Positions 22,572 through 34,590 of a stretch of 64,000 nucleotides of DNA are shown piece after piece. Below the pieces are notes generated by a model that was not told the DNA's origin, made no database searches, and saw only the letters and a program-made list of their open reading frames with translations. Within the stretch, counting starts at the first letter, position 1, and every line of letters begins with the position of its first letter. This DNA comes from Neostapfia colusana (taxonomy: Eukaryota > Streptophyta > Magnoliopsida > Poales > Poaceae): NCBI GenBank assembly GCA_030760725.1, contig JASWHV010000012.1:33201652-33265651 (forward strand), in the 5' to 3' direction. The position numbers and the translations under genes were made by a program.

Positions 22572-24871
22572 CTACATAGAAGCACAATACGTCGATGGCT
22601 CAATACTGCGGTTAGTTAAAAGACATTTAGGAATCCAGTACTGAGTCACATGACGTCCAGCAGGAATAACATGCGAAAGCTGAGATAAAACAGCAGGTTT
22701 ATGAGTCAAAGTTTGAGATTTTTTGTTCTTAACTACTGACCTATGAGGTGTTACTTGTGTAGCACAAAAATCAGTAGCTCCGGAGGCAAAAACTGAAGGT
22801 CCGGAGGTAAACTTTGAATATTTCTGACTCATAACAGCAGGTTGCATGTTCTTGACATTCGGTTTAGTATGTGCAGCAAATTTTGCATGAAAGTTATAAG
22901 ATCTAGCTTGCATTCTTTCCTTTTTATGTTGTTTAGATAGTCTATAACAAAAATCTATGACATGACCATCTCTACCACAATAGGTACAATGAAATTTAAC
23001 TTTGTGTTCATGTCTAGATGAGCATGCAGTATGCTTATTTGAACCCGAATGTGACAACACTCCTGCAGATTTAAAAACCACTTCTTTTTGTTTAGGAACT
23101 GTTTGAATCAAACCACTTCCTAATGATTTTACAATTTTAGGTGGATGTTCCTTAGTATGAGCATTTGAATCAAAATCTAAACCAGTTTTATCATTGCAAG
23201 AGTTGGAAGAATTCAGCAGCAAGTTTAGGTTCTTATTCCCATTACAAAACGGATCTAATGTCCTATGCATGTTATCAAGTTTATTTGATATATCAAGGCA
23301 ATTTTCACATGAAGTTTTTCCTTTTAATTTGCAATTGGAATAATATTTAACTTCATGAGAACGTAAAGCATTGTTCAATATAGAAATTTCTTTCATAGCA
23401 TCTTGTATTTTCTTATCAAGATCATCGCAAGTAGAACAATGCAAATCAATTATAGAACCACAAGCATCTTTCAAGTTTTTATCATTAAGTGCAGCAAGCT
23501 TTTTGTTCTTTTCGATTTCAAGTTCAAGTTTATCAAGTGTGGAGGTGTGTGCACTTCTTAGAGAGGACAATTGTCCATATATTAAATCACATGAGGAACA
23601 AGAATCATCACTAGGAATCAAGGATTTTAAACGATTAATTTCAGATTCTAATGACTTAATTTTAACAGCATTGTCCCTAAGCTATTTGTCTTTTTTCTTA
23701 ACAATAATAGTGGCACGAGAAATAGCATCACACATTTCTTCGCAAGTAGGACATACATCTTCGTTGTCACTGTTATGTTCTGCATCCTCCATACTTGATT
23801 TTGATTTGCCCGCCATGAAGCACAAGTTTGCCAGATCATCTTCATCTTCATCACTTCCAATGTCTATATCACTCGAGCCAAGTTCTTGAAGTGCGGTGAT
23901 GAAACTGTTTATCAGTTTGCGTCCTGTAAAATACTTCTTTTTGTTGTTGGTGTTGCCAAAAGAGGACTTGACTTTATTCTGCTTTTCATCACGGTTAGAA
24001 GGACCTAAAAGGTTAGGGCAATATGTACGAAAGTGTCCTGTCTTACCACATTCAAAGCATCGTTCAGGTCCGGAGCTTCCTCTCCTTCTAGTTCTCACAT
24101 TTTGCAATGCTTTTGAGAACCTAGTAGAAAGAAGTACTAGCTCCTCCTCTGGAAACTCCTCAATCTGTTCCAGGGTTAGTGAAGATAGCAAAGCAAGTGT
24201 ATTGCTAGATGATTGGCCGGAGCTAGGCGTATCACGTTGTGAGACAAATGCAATAGTCTTATTTGGGTTCTTACGTGATATAATGTCAATTCCATGAGTT
24301 TTTAGCTTAGAATAAAGCACATCTAATGTAAGAGTACTCATGACAGTGGATTCACGTATGGATGTTACTTTCATCTCCCAAATTGACATGTCTAACGCAC
24401 TTAGTAATTGCCTAGCATTTTCAGCATCTGAAAAATTAACATTGACGCTACGCAAGTTGCTGAGAATTTTATTAAAGCGAGCAAAGAGGTCATCAATGGA
24501 CTCATCGGTTGCATCTCAAAGCGCATGTATTCTTTCTTAAACATATCCTGTCTTACCTCCTTGATCGTGTTGGATCCTTCGTGGTAGTCACAAAGTGCTC
24601 TCCACACATCGTACGCCGATCGGAGGTGTGCAACACGGTCGAAGTCGCTCTGAGTTAGTCCTTGTATGATGAAGTTCGGAGCCTTGTTGTTGTTGTTGAC
24701 ATCTCTCATGTTTGTAGCTGTGACTTGATCGTTTGAAGGCACATCGTGAGGCTTGTACACCTTTTCCCATATTGCAAAGCCTTGCGCCTGGATGAAAGCT
24801 TCCATGCGTGCCTTCCAAACCTGAAAATTAAAACCACTAAACACACAAGGTTTGGCGGAGTATTTCTCCAT
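22572..24871 (-). pseudogene. Copia 2 gag, broken
   Basis: Starts MEKYSAKPCVFSGF at 24871. Capsid region, first CX2CX4HX4C knuckle (CFECGKTGHFRTYC) near 24040, coiled-coil region with CXXC pairs, second knuckle (CTYCGRDGHVIDFC) near 22990. A one-base loss near 24505 shifts the frame, and a TAG near 23680 interrupts it. Unlike Copia 1, the A-run after KKKDK is in frame here. The frame ends at UAG 22572-22574, followed in frame by pol. Confidence 0.88.
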
Positions 24872-24917
24872 GATGATTAGTCAAAACACGTGCAAATCAC
24901 AAAGATTAGAGCAACCT

Positions 24918-24930
24918 GGCTCTGATTCCA
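24918..24930 (-). other. Primer-binding site of Copia 2 (one substitution)
   Basis: The plus strand reads GGCTCTGATTCCA beside the 5' LTR; the minus strand gives TGGAATCAGAGCC, one base away from the initiator tRNA-Met site TGGTATCAGAGCC. Confidence 0.85.
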
Positions 24931-24932
24931 AT

Positions 24933-26647
24933 TGTAGGATCGAAGTACATGTGTAAAGCTACCATAGGGGGGGTGAATGGTAGATAAAAACTTTTCAGCG
25001 GAAGCAACAAAACACCCCTCAGCAGAAAACCGATCTGTTAAAGAAACCGTGTCTGCGACTAATCTAAACGTGTTTATCTGTGACAAAACTAGTATATATT
25101 GTAGAGAATCAAGTCACGAAGACGTCACAACAAGAATCATGAAAATCCATTGATAGAAACACAAGTTACGATCGAAAGATCGAACAAAGGTCAATCTGTC
25201 CTACGTGAGAAAAACAGTTCCGGAATACTGCAAAGAAACTCGTGTATATCAGAAACCAAAAATTCAATGACCGTGAAATTTTTGCAGATGATATATAATC
25301 AAGTTGTGAAGACAACCCAAAAAGAATCACATTAATTGGATCTGTAAAAACCGAGTTATGATAAAACCACCGAAGCATGGTAGTGCTGAACAGAAACTCG
25401 ACGAGAAAAACTTTTCTGAAACAAATCGGACGAACAAGGCACAGAAGTTCCTTTAGAATACGAATTTTATTTATCAAAACACAAGAGGAACAGCCCCAAA
25501 GTCGTGTACACACGAGCCTTGGCCTCCCTTGCTTATATAACCAGCCCTAAGGCCAACCCAATTCAAACTAGGACTCCTACTCCTACTTGGATTCAAACTG
25601 TAACTTTCCAATACTGCTCAAGACTCTTCTACACGCAGATAGAAGCAATCTTAAGACTTACAAACACCTTACGAACGTCCCAAACATTAATAAAACAACT
25701 CAACTTCATGTCCCACACGAAATCCTATCATAACCAACTCAAAACTTTTCATATTTGAGTCAAACACGACTCAGGCGCAGCCTGAGTCCATAACCTAGTC
25801 GGTTGGACCTTTACGACCAATTCTTTACGTCCACATCTCTTCATCACGCCTTGGAACCATGCAGCCACGTCCATGCACTCCTTGCACATGTGCAAACATC
25901 TTCCAACAACATCCAAGATACCTTCATATGCATTGTTCTTGATTCAAACATACTTTGCAACCTCCCGATCAACTCAACCACAATTCCTCCCGAACTTGGT
26001 TGTTGAACCTCATATTCTCTCTAAGACTAGTTCAATGGATCCCGTCACCAGCCATGTCTTAAACTCAAGCAACACTTGCACATAAATAAACAACCAATAC
26101 TACCGAGCACAAGTCCTCGACTTGACTCTCGTTAGTTCCGAAACTACAACATCTTACGTGAGCACCTCACATAAGCATGTTGTAAACCATAGCAAAATGA
26201 TATCAGCCATAACCACCAAAACACACCAAAAACTTAGTAAAATAATACTAAGCAAACTTTCCATAAGAGTAAAGCAAGTTCAAAACATTGCAAATTAAAA
26301 GCAGAACCATTGCAATCAAGCTCCGAACCTTACCAAAGCTAACCGGAACTTGAACCGGAGCTTACCAAAGCTAGTCGGACCTAGCGCCTGAGCTTACTAA
26401 ATCTTAGTCGGACCTAGCACGGAACTTACCAAAGCTAGTCGGACCTAGCACCGGAGCTAGCAAAAACAAGTCGGACCTAGCCAAAATAAGTCAGACCTAG
26501 ACAAAGCAAGTCGGACCTTACGTCGGACCTATCGTCGGACCTTGCAGGAGCTCGGACCTAGAGTCGGACCTTGTTAAAAAGGTGTTTTGGTGGTATTCAA
26601 AACTTTTATCGTCAAAGCCAATGTATTCAGCACACATAGGTCTCACA
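24933..26647 (-). repeat. Copia 2 5' LTR
   Basis: TGTAGGATCG (24933) to GGTCTCACA (26647) on the plus strand. TATA box on the minus strand in GCTTATATAA at 25531-25540. The U3 side (26320-26580) holds about twelve GTCGGACCT/CCGGAGCT phrases, longer than the equivalent block in Copia 1. Confidence 0.9.
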
Positions 26648-26652
26648 ACGTG

Positions 26653-27189
26653 TCCAGCAGTGTCAAACCTCTCGGAGGCGAGCTCCGAGGTGACACGTGT
26701 CTGGTGGAGCCGGACCTCATCCCTTCCGCAGGGGTGAGCTCCGAAGTCGACACGTGTCTGGCGGAGCCAGACCTCATCCCTTCCGCAGGGGTGAGCTCCG
26801 AAAGCGCCACGTGTCCTGCGGAGCTGGGCCTCGCTTTTCTGCAGATACTAGCTCCGAAGCCAACACGTGTCCCGCGGGGCTGAGCCTCGTTTCTCCGCAG
26901 AGACTAGCTCTGTAGGCAACACGTGTCCAGCGGGGCCGGACCTCGCCCCTTCCTCAGAGGCGAGCTCCGAGCCTGCCACATGGCCAGCATTGCCGGACCT
27001 CACCCCCTCGGGCAGAGATGAGCTCTGAAGACGCCACGTGGCCAGCGGGCCGCAGGAAGTGTCGACAACGCTCCTCTTTGAATTGGAATTGGCTCTTTTT
27101 AGCTATCTTTCTCCCGTTCTACTTTTTTTAAAATGATTCTCTATATGAAATATGTTTGCATGCATGGATACGAAACTGAGGGTGTTATA
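26653..27189 (-). repeat. Gypsy A left LTR, segment 3
   Basis: Resumes the G-box array after Copia 2 (TCCAGCAGTGTC) and runs to GGGTGTTATA at 27189, matching GGGTATTACA at the end of the right LTR. It contains about eight ACGTG-cored units with a 56-57 bp period. Confidence 0.87.
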
Positions 27190-27205
27190 AACCCACCCCC
27201 CTTAA
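27190..27205 (-). other. Polypurine tract of Gypsy A
   Basis: The minus strand reads AAGGGGGGTGGGTT directly before the LTR. It is the plus-strand primer site. The end of the pol frame (KGGGF) appears to run into it, as is common in this clade. Confidence 0.85.
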
Positions 27206-28796
27206 ACTGAATCTCGCCCTCGAGATTCGATAGAGTAGAGAAAAGATGAGGGAATTCTGCCTTCAGGTCTTCCTCACGCTCCCATGTAGCTTCGGCTTCC
27301 GTGTGATGGCTCTATTGTACCTTGCACCAACGGATCACTTTGTTCCTCGTGACCCTTTCCTTCACGTCCAAAATTTGGACAGGGTGCTCTACATAGGTCA
27401 GATCCTCTTGAAGCTCGAGCTCATCCATTGGTACTTGTTCTTCTGGTACTCTTAAGCACTTCTTGAGCTGGGATACGTGAAACACGTCATGCACGTCAGA
27501 GAGGTGCATTGGGAGCTCTAGTTGATAAGCTACCTCTCCTCGCTTGCCCAAAATCTTAAATGGACCGATGTAGCGAGGTGCTAACTTGCTTTTGACGTTG
27601 AAACGTTGTTGGCCACGGATAGGCGATACCTTAAGGTACATGAAGTCTCCTACTTCGAAAGTCAACTTTCTTCGCCTATTGTCCGCATAACCTTTTTGTC
27701 GTGACTGAGCAGCCTTCAAGTTCTCCCGTACTGTTTGGACTTGCTTCTCGGCGTCTTACAGCACTTCTTGTCCAAACACTTGGTTCTCTCCGGTCTCATT
27801 CCAGAACAGTGGCGTTATACACTGTCTACCATACAATGCTTCGAAAGGTGACATCTTCAAGCTGGCTTGATAGCTGTTATTGTATGAGAACTCAGCATGC
27901 GGCAAGCTCCTATCCCAACTACGCCCATGTTTCAAGGCGCAGGCTCTCAACATGTCTTCTAAAATTTGATTTGTCCTCTCAGTTTGCCCGTCGGTTTGTA
28001 GGTGGTAAGCGGAGCTGAAATCTAGTCGTGTACCCATAGCTTCATGCAGCTTCTTCCAGAACCTAGAGGTAAATTGGGTATCCCGATCTGAAACTATCCT
28101 CCTCGGAACTCCATGATGACACACGATTTGCTCCATATACAGCTCGGCTAGTTCCGTGACGTGGTATGTGGTTCTAACAGGAAGAAAATGGGCTGTTTTT
28201 GTCAATCGGTCCACAATAAACCAGATGGAGTCGTAACCCGACCGAGTACGTGGTAATCCAGCGATGAAATCTATGCTGATGTCTTCCCACTTCCACTCGG
28301 GTACTTTCAATGGTTGCAACAGTCTAGCGGGTCTTTGATGTTCGGTCTTCACCCGTTGGCACGTGTCGCATAAGACAACATATTCAGCTATGTCCCTTTT
28401 CATACCATCCCACCAATAGCAAGTTTTCAGGTCCTTTTACATCTTTGTAAAGCCGGGATGTATGGAATAAGGTGAGTCATGTGCCTCCTTTAATATTGTG
28501 TCGCGGATGTGCTTCACATTAGCCACAAAAATCCTTTTTCCTAACCAAAGCGTACCCTTCTCGTCTTCCTTGAAATCTTTTTCTATGCCTTGTCGGATTC
28601 TTTCCTTGATCTCCTTGACTTGCTCATCCATTGCTTGGCCATCTCGTATCTCTTGTTCCAGCAAGGAGTTGAGTTCTATCACTTCCATCTCGTTCAAGAA
28701 CCCGAGATGTAACTGTTTGAACTCCTTGTGCAGCTCGGGCGGTAGCTTCCGAACCGTCAGTTGGTGACATGCTCCCTTTTGGCTCAATGCATCAGC
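27206..28796 (-). pseudogene. Gypsy A integrase and chromodomain, broken
   Basis: Begins at ADALSQKG, the tail of RNase H, immediately after the Copia 3 insertion. The integrase HHCC zinc region includes SIHPGFTKM, WWDGMKRD and CDTCQRVK. The DDE residues lie in IDFIAGLP, VSDRDTQF and DGQTERTNQ. The C-terminal region (VGDFMYLKVSP, FKILGKRG) leads into a chromodomain, YVEHPVQILD to ATWEREEDLKAEFPHLF, ending near 27235. Stops: TAA in KM*KDL near 28437, TAA after GQEVL near 27756, and TAG for the conserved Trp of the chromodomain at 27312-27314. Chromodomains of this type are thought to steer integration to heterochromatin. Confidence 0.9.
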
Positions 28797-28801
28797 TACT
28801 A

Positions 28802-30427
28802 TGTAGGATCGAAGAGCACGTGAAAAGCTACCAGAGGGGGGGGTGAATGGTTGATTAAAACTTTTCGCAGCGGAAACAACAAAAACCACTCAGCAAGAAA
28901 TCAATCGGTTAAAGAAACCGTGTGTACAAGTGTTTTCAAACGTGTTCAACCGTGACAAATCAAGTAGAGAGGTAGGGAATCAAGTCACCGATATAATGCA
29001 ACAAGAATCACTTGAAACACGAAGTAAAACTTGAGATACGATCAAAACATTAAACGAAGATCAATCTGTTCTACCCGATATAAAACAGATCTGCAACGCT
29101 GCAAAGAAACTCGTGTATCTCAAAAACTACAGACCCGAAGCTCGTGAAAATTTCACAGATGATAGATAATTGAGTTGTGAAGACAACCCAAAAAGAATCA
29201 CATCAATCGGATCTGTAAAACTCGAGTTATGAACGAAAAACCGAAGCAACGTCGGTCTGTCCAGAAACTCGGCGAGAAAGACTTGACGAAAAACAAGTCG
29301 GACGAACAAGGCACAAAAGTTCCTCGAAACTATGAAATTTATTCAATAGAAACACAAGAGGAACAGCCCAAAGTTCTCTGCCCACGAGAGCTCTGGCCTC
29401 CCTTTCTTTTATAGCCAGCCCTCAGGCTAAACAATCCAATCTAGGACTCCTACAACTAATTGGACTCGTATCCTAACTTACCATAACTGCTCAGGATTCT
29501 CCTATTCGCAGATAGAAGCAATCGTGAGACTTCCAAACACCTTAGGAACGTCCTAAACATTCCTAAAACAACTCAACTTCGTGCCTAGCACGAAATCCGA
29601 TCATAACCAACTCAAATCTTCCATATTTGAGCCATATCCGACTCAGCCACAGCCTGAGTATGCAATCCAGCCGGTTGGACCTTTCCGACCAATTCTTTAC
29701 GTCCACTTCTCTTCATCACGCCTTGGAACAATGTTGCCACGTCCATGCACTCCTTGCACACGAGCAAACACCTTCCAACGACGTACACGCAACCTTCATA
29801 TGCGCTGCCCTTGATCCAAACATGCTGCGCGACCTCCCGATCAACTCAACCACAGCTCCTCCCAAACTTGGTTGTTGGAACCTCATCTCCTCCCTGAGAC
29901 TAGTCCAAGGATCCTGTCACCAGCCATGTCTTGAACTCAAGCAACACCTGCACATGAATAAACAACCAATTCTTCCGAGCACAAGTCCTCGACTTGACTC
30001 ACGTTAGTTCGAAAACCACAACACCTTACATGAGCACGTCACATAAGCATGTTGCAAACCATATCAAATGATAACAGCCATAACCACCAAAACACACCAA
30101 AAACTTAGCAAATTAATACTAAGCAAACCTTCCCATAAAGCAAGTTTGAAACATTGCGAGTTAAAAGCGAAAACAAGACTCTGCAGTTCTACGAGTTGAA
30201 CTTCACGGGAGCTCCCTAAAAAACAAGCTCCGGACCTCACAGAAGCTCTCCGGACCTTGCAGGAGGTCTCCGGACCTTGCGTCGGACCTTGCCAACACTT
30301 GGTGGACCTAACAAAGAACTTGTCGGACCTTGCCACAGAAGAATGTTTTGGCAATATTTAAAACTTTGAATGTTAATGCTAACTTTTATCCTAATTGCCA
30401 ATGTATTCAGCACACATAGGTCTCACA
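28802..30427 (-). repeat. Copia 3 3' LTR
   Basis: TGTAGGATCG to GGTCTCACA on the plus strand. TATA (minus strand CTATAAAAG) near 29406-29414; poly(A) signal AATAAA (minus) near 29339. One base longer than the Copia 1 LTRs. Confidence 0.92.
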
Positions 30428-31376
30428 ATCTCCCCCTTGATGAATGCATTGGCAACACCAATTAAAATCCGAACATTGGCTTATGAAAAGTTTTGAAAAG
30501 CTTTGAAAACTCATTTCTCCCCCTGTATTAATTTCTCCCCATTTTTTAAAATCAGAGAAGGAAGAAAGTCTATAACATATGCAAAGTGTAAAAAAATCTC
30601 TCCTTATACATATTTCTCCCCCTTTGACAATGTATTCAGCAAGGTTCAAAAGAGAAATTTTTAAATGTTATGAGCATATTATAACATATACATACAAAAC
30701 AAAGCTCATCCAAGTCATACTATCAGGTTACTTACACTATCACATCAATGAGATACATAAAGTAGTGTAAGCCATGCTAGAGATCAAATGTATTTTTCAG
30801 TTTAAACAAGTCATGATCTCCTTTACTCAACTATTTCAAAACCTGAAAACATGACACTTGTTGCTGCATTTTTATTATTCATAATCATTTAAGGCACAAA
30901 GTTGATCATATGATATTTGCAAGAGATTATATGCCACATCAGCCTTATTCTAACCAACCAAGCCAAGCCTATGTCATTTGACAATCAGAAGCTCAAGGAC
31001 ATGGTTTTAGTCATACACAATTCCTTCCAAGTTCATATCTTAGTGCAATGATAAGAAATCTCAAAAGAAGAAGTGCGATGCATGGATATTCTCTTGATCT
31101 TTTCTCAATTTTTTATTTGGAAACTCAACATGTGAGCTGATCACTTGATTAATTTTTTTATGATTAAAAGCACTTGTGAGCACGCAACAAGTTCAAAACA
31201 GCAAGAAAGTTCGATCATGACCAGATTTAGTGTAAGTAATTATTCCAATTACTAGTCATGGCAAAAACTACAAAATGTATAACATGAGTAATGTAGTAAG
31301 AACTTTCAGCCTGTAAAAGGAATCACAAAGTCATATATGTATGAAATACTATGCTCATATTATTTTAGTTTCAGAT
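30428..31376 (-). other. Copia 3 3' non-coding region and polypurine tract
   Basis: ATCTCCCCCTTGATG at 30428-30442 is the polypurine tract seen from the plus strand. Further CTCCCC motifs lie near 30518, 30535 and 30626, the same set as in Copia 1. No gene is seen. Confidence 0.8.
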
Positions 31377-34300
31377 TCACACATAGACTTTCAATGTTTC
31401 AAAAACTCCCCCTAAATTTAAGCCATGAGGATGCATAACCCCTATTTCACTACGAATGAAATAAAAACGAGTGAAATCCAAAGGTTTTGTAAAAATATCA
31501 GCCAATTGTTGTTCGGTATCGACATGGTGAAGCCCAATGTTTCCTTTTTCAACATTATCACGAAGAAAGTGATACCTAATGTCAATGTGCTTAGTTCTAG
31601 AGTGTTTCACGGGGTTTTTAGCAATACAAATTGCACTAGTGTTATCACAAAACAGTGGAACACTATCTAAATCAACCCCATAGTCCTTAAGTGTTTGAAC
31701 AATCCAAAGATTTTGTGAGCAAGCGCTAGCCGCAGCTACATATTCAGATTCGGCCGTGGATTGTGCAACTGAACTTTGTTTTCTAGAGGACCAAGCAACA
31801 AGTGAATTACCAAGAAAATGACAAGCACCCGAAGTACTTTTCCTATCAATCCTACAACTCCCAAAATCAGCATCCGAAAAAGCTTTCAAAGAAACGGTTG
31901 AGGAAGAAGGAAGAAAAAGTGCCAAATTCTTGAGTTCCATGTAGGTACCTGAGAATCCTTTTGATGGCTTGGCGATGTGAAGCACGTGGAGAAGCTTGAG
32001 AATGTGCACAAAGACATACGCTGAATTGTATGTCCAGTCTTGACGCCGTGAGATACAAAAGTGATCCAATCATACTTCTGTATTCGTTTTTTATCGACCG
32101 GGTCACCATCTTCGTCAAGTTCAAGTGTTGTTGCTGTTCCCATTGGTGTCCGAAGAGGCTTGCATTTGTCCATGTTGAAGCGCTTAAGAAGGTCCTTTGT
32201 ATACTTAGTTTGATGCACAAAAGTTCCTTCTTTTGTTTGCTTGATTTGCAGCCCCAAAAAGTATGTGAGTTCTCCCATCATACTCATCTCGAATTCTGAA
32301 CTCATCATAGCTGAAAACTTGGACACGAGATGATGAGAAGCACAACCAAAGATAGTATCATCGACATACACTTGAACGAATAATGAGTCATTGCCATGCT
32401 TAAGTACAAAAAGAGTTTTATCAACCTTGCCCATGGTAAACCCCTTTTCAAGTAAGAATGTTTTTAACCTATCATACCATGCTCTAGGGCTTGTTTTAGA
32501 CCATACAAGGCTTTGGACAGTTTGTAAACATGATTAGGAAAATTTGGATTTTCAAAACCCGGTGGCTGCTTAACATAAACCTCCTCCTCTATGTAGCCAT
32601 TAAGAAAAGCACTTTTAACATCCATTTGATATAACTTGAAACCTTTAGATGCAGCAAATGCTAATAAAATTCTTATAGCTTCTAATCTAGCAACAGGAGC
32701 AAATGTTTCATCAAAATCTAGACCTTCAATTTGAGTGAAACCTTGAGCAACCAACCTAGCTTTATTCCTAACCACAACCCCATCCTCACTTTGCTTATTT
32801 TTAAATACCCATTTAGTTCCAATTAATGTGTGACCTTGAGGTGGAGGTACAAGTTAATTTCATTCAAAATTTTCTAACTCTTCTTGCATGGCATTAATCC
32901 AAGATTCATTAGTGAGTGCGTGTGATATATCCTTGGGTTCAAAAGAAGCAACAAAAGCAGAATGAGCATGAGAGTTTGGATCGCAAAACCTGGACCGAGT
33001 GACTCGTTCATGCAAGCTTCCAATGATTTGTTGTGGAGGATGACTTTTGAGTACTCGGAGGGGAGTAGACACTTCACAAGCACCTTCTTCTTCATGTTCG
33101 GACCTTTGATTAGGAGAGCTTGTTGATTGAGGAAGGTCCGAACCAGCAGTAGTGACTGTTGGTGCAGGTTGTGGTGTAAAATCAGCAGCTTGATCGTTAT
33201 TTACTTCCGAGTTTTTGGGCAGCAGCACCACTTCTTCATCTTCTCCAATAAAAATACTCTCCCCCTGCGGATATGGATCCGGACCTGCAAAATCGGAGCT
33301 AGTACTTGGGCTAGCTTCATCAAAAGAAACCTCGCAAGTCTCCACAATTTTGTTAGTGTCAAGTAAAAGCACACGGTAGCCTCTAGTATGAGATGGATAA
33401 CCAAGAAACATGCCATCAACAGATCTAGCTTCAAATTTATCAAGATTACCATGTTTCTTAACAAAGCATTTGCAACCAAAAACCCAAAAGTGTGTAACAC
33501 TAGGCCTATGTCCAAACCGGAGCTCATATGGGGTTTTCCAAGCTTAGCACGCAAAAAACACGATTTGAGACATAACAAGCGGTTGCAATTGCATCAGCCC
33601 AAAATTTCCTAGGAGTTTGATATTCATCAAGCATAGTCCTAGCCATCTCAACTAAGGTCCTGTTCTTTCTTTCTACGACACCATTTTTTTGTGGTACATA
33701 GGGTGAAGAGTATTGATGATCTATTCCATTTTCAGCACAAAAGTGATCAAAGGAATGGTTTTTAAATTCAGTTCCGTTATCACTTTCTAATTGCTTTTAA
33801 TGATCCTGGGTGATCAATAGATAATCTAAGAAATAAAGTTCTAAAATGACTAAAAGCTTCATTATTAGATGCCATAAAATAAACCCAAGAATATCTGGAA
33901 TAATCATCAACAATCACAAGCACATACCATTTACCTCCGAAGGATTGAACACGTGCCGGACCTACTGTGTCAAAATGTAAAAGTTGTCCTGGTTCAGCTG
34001 TCATGGTCATTGTGAGAGGAGCATGTGAACCTGCAATAAACTTAGCATGTCTACAAGAAGAGCACACAATATCATTGTCCTTTTTAAGCTTCGGCAGCCC
34101 ACGTATGCGATCGAGAGCACTAACAAGAGTGAGATGATCAAAGCCTATGTGACCAAGTCTACGATGCCAAAAATATAGATCCTTTGTATCATTAGCAACT
34201 AGACACCGATGCTTAGAAGTTGACAAATCAAAATCAGCTTTAAAAACTCTTCCAAACCTAGACATGTTAAACAAAAGCTCACCTTTTGAATCTACAACCT

Positions 34301-34590
34301 TGCAGCAATTTTTTAGCAAAGCTAACCTCTAGATTTTCATCTAGCAATTGTGAAACCGAAAGCAAGTTGTATTTCAATTTTTTAACAAGTGCCACATCTT
34401 TCAAAGTGTAGAGATTGTTTACTCTAACCGAACCTTTAGCAATTATGGGAGTAGAAGAGTTATTGGCGAAAGTAACATTTTCTACACGTGACACAAAAGA
34501 GAGAGAGGAGAACCATTCTTTGTTACCGGTCATGTGGCGTGAGCAACCTGAATCCACAATCCAAATGTTCTCCTTCCTCAAACGTGAAAC
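31377..34590 (-). pseudogene. Copia 3 pol, multiply frameshifted
   Basis: In order on the minus strand: protease (VDSGCSRHMTG, to 34581), integrase zinc region and core (33780-34319), a linker with FLGYPSHTRGYR (32860-33411), RT (ARLVAQGFTQ, 32464-32775, then YVDDTIFG within 31886-32434), and RNase H (31377-32069). Single-base insertions or losses occur near 34310, 33785, 33540, 32490 and 32088, and a short deletion near 32860 removes several codons before the RT. RT has YVDDTIFG where Copia 1 has YVDDIIFG. The normal stop after HPHGLN is lost (TGA to TTA), so the frame runs 12 more codons into the 3' region. Confidence 0.9.

Larger units (their letters stand above)
16730..26647 (-). mobile_element. 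Copia 2: SIRE/Opie-type Ty1-copia retrotransposon
   Basis: Element of 9918 bp on the minus strand with 5' LTR 24933-26647 (1715 bp) and 3' LTR 16730-18441 (1712 bp). Target duplication ACGTG at 16725-16729 and 26648-26652; joining the flanks recreates a normal unit of the Gypsy A G-box array. It is the same family as Copia 1 and 3 but a separate subfamily, with a longer LTR that holds an expanded GTCGGACCT repeat block. Its LTRs look the most divergent of the three (about 13 differences in the first 150 bases by eye), and it carries the most stops, so it is probably the oldest of the three. Confidence 0.92.

Noticed and set aside
28797..28889. Apparent fusion protein at the Copia 3 / Gypsy A junction
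   Set aside because: Chimeric frame made by the insertion boundary; the TACTA target duplication marks the join.
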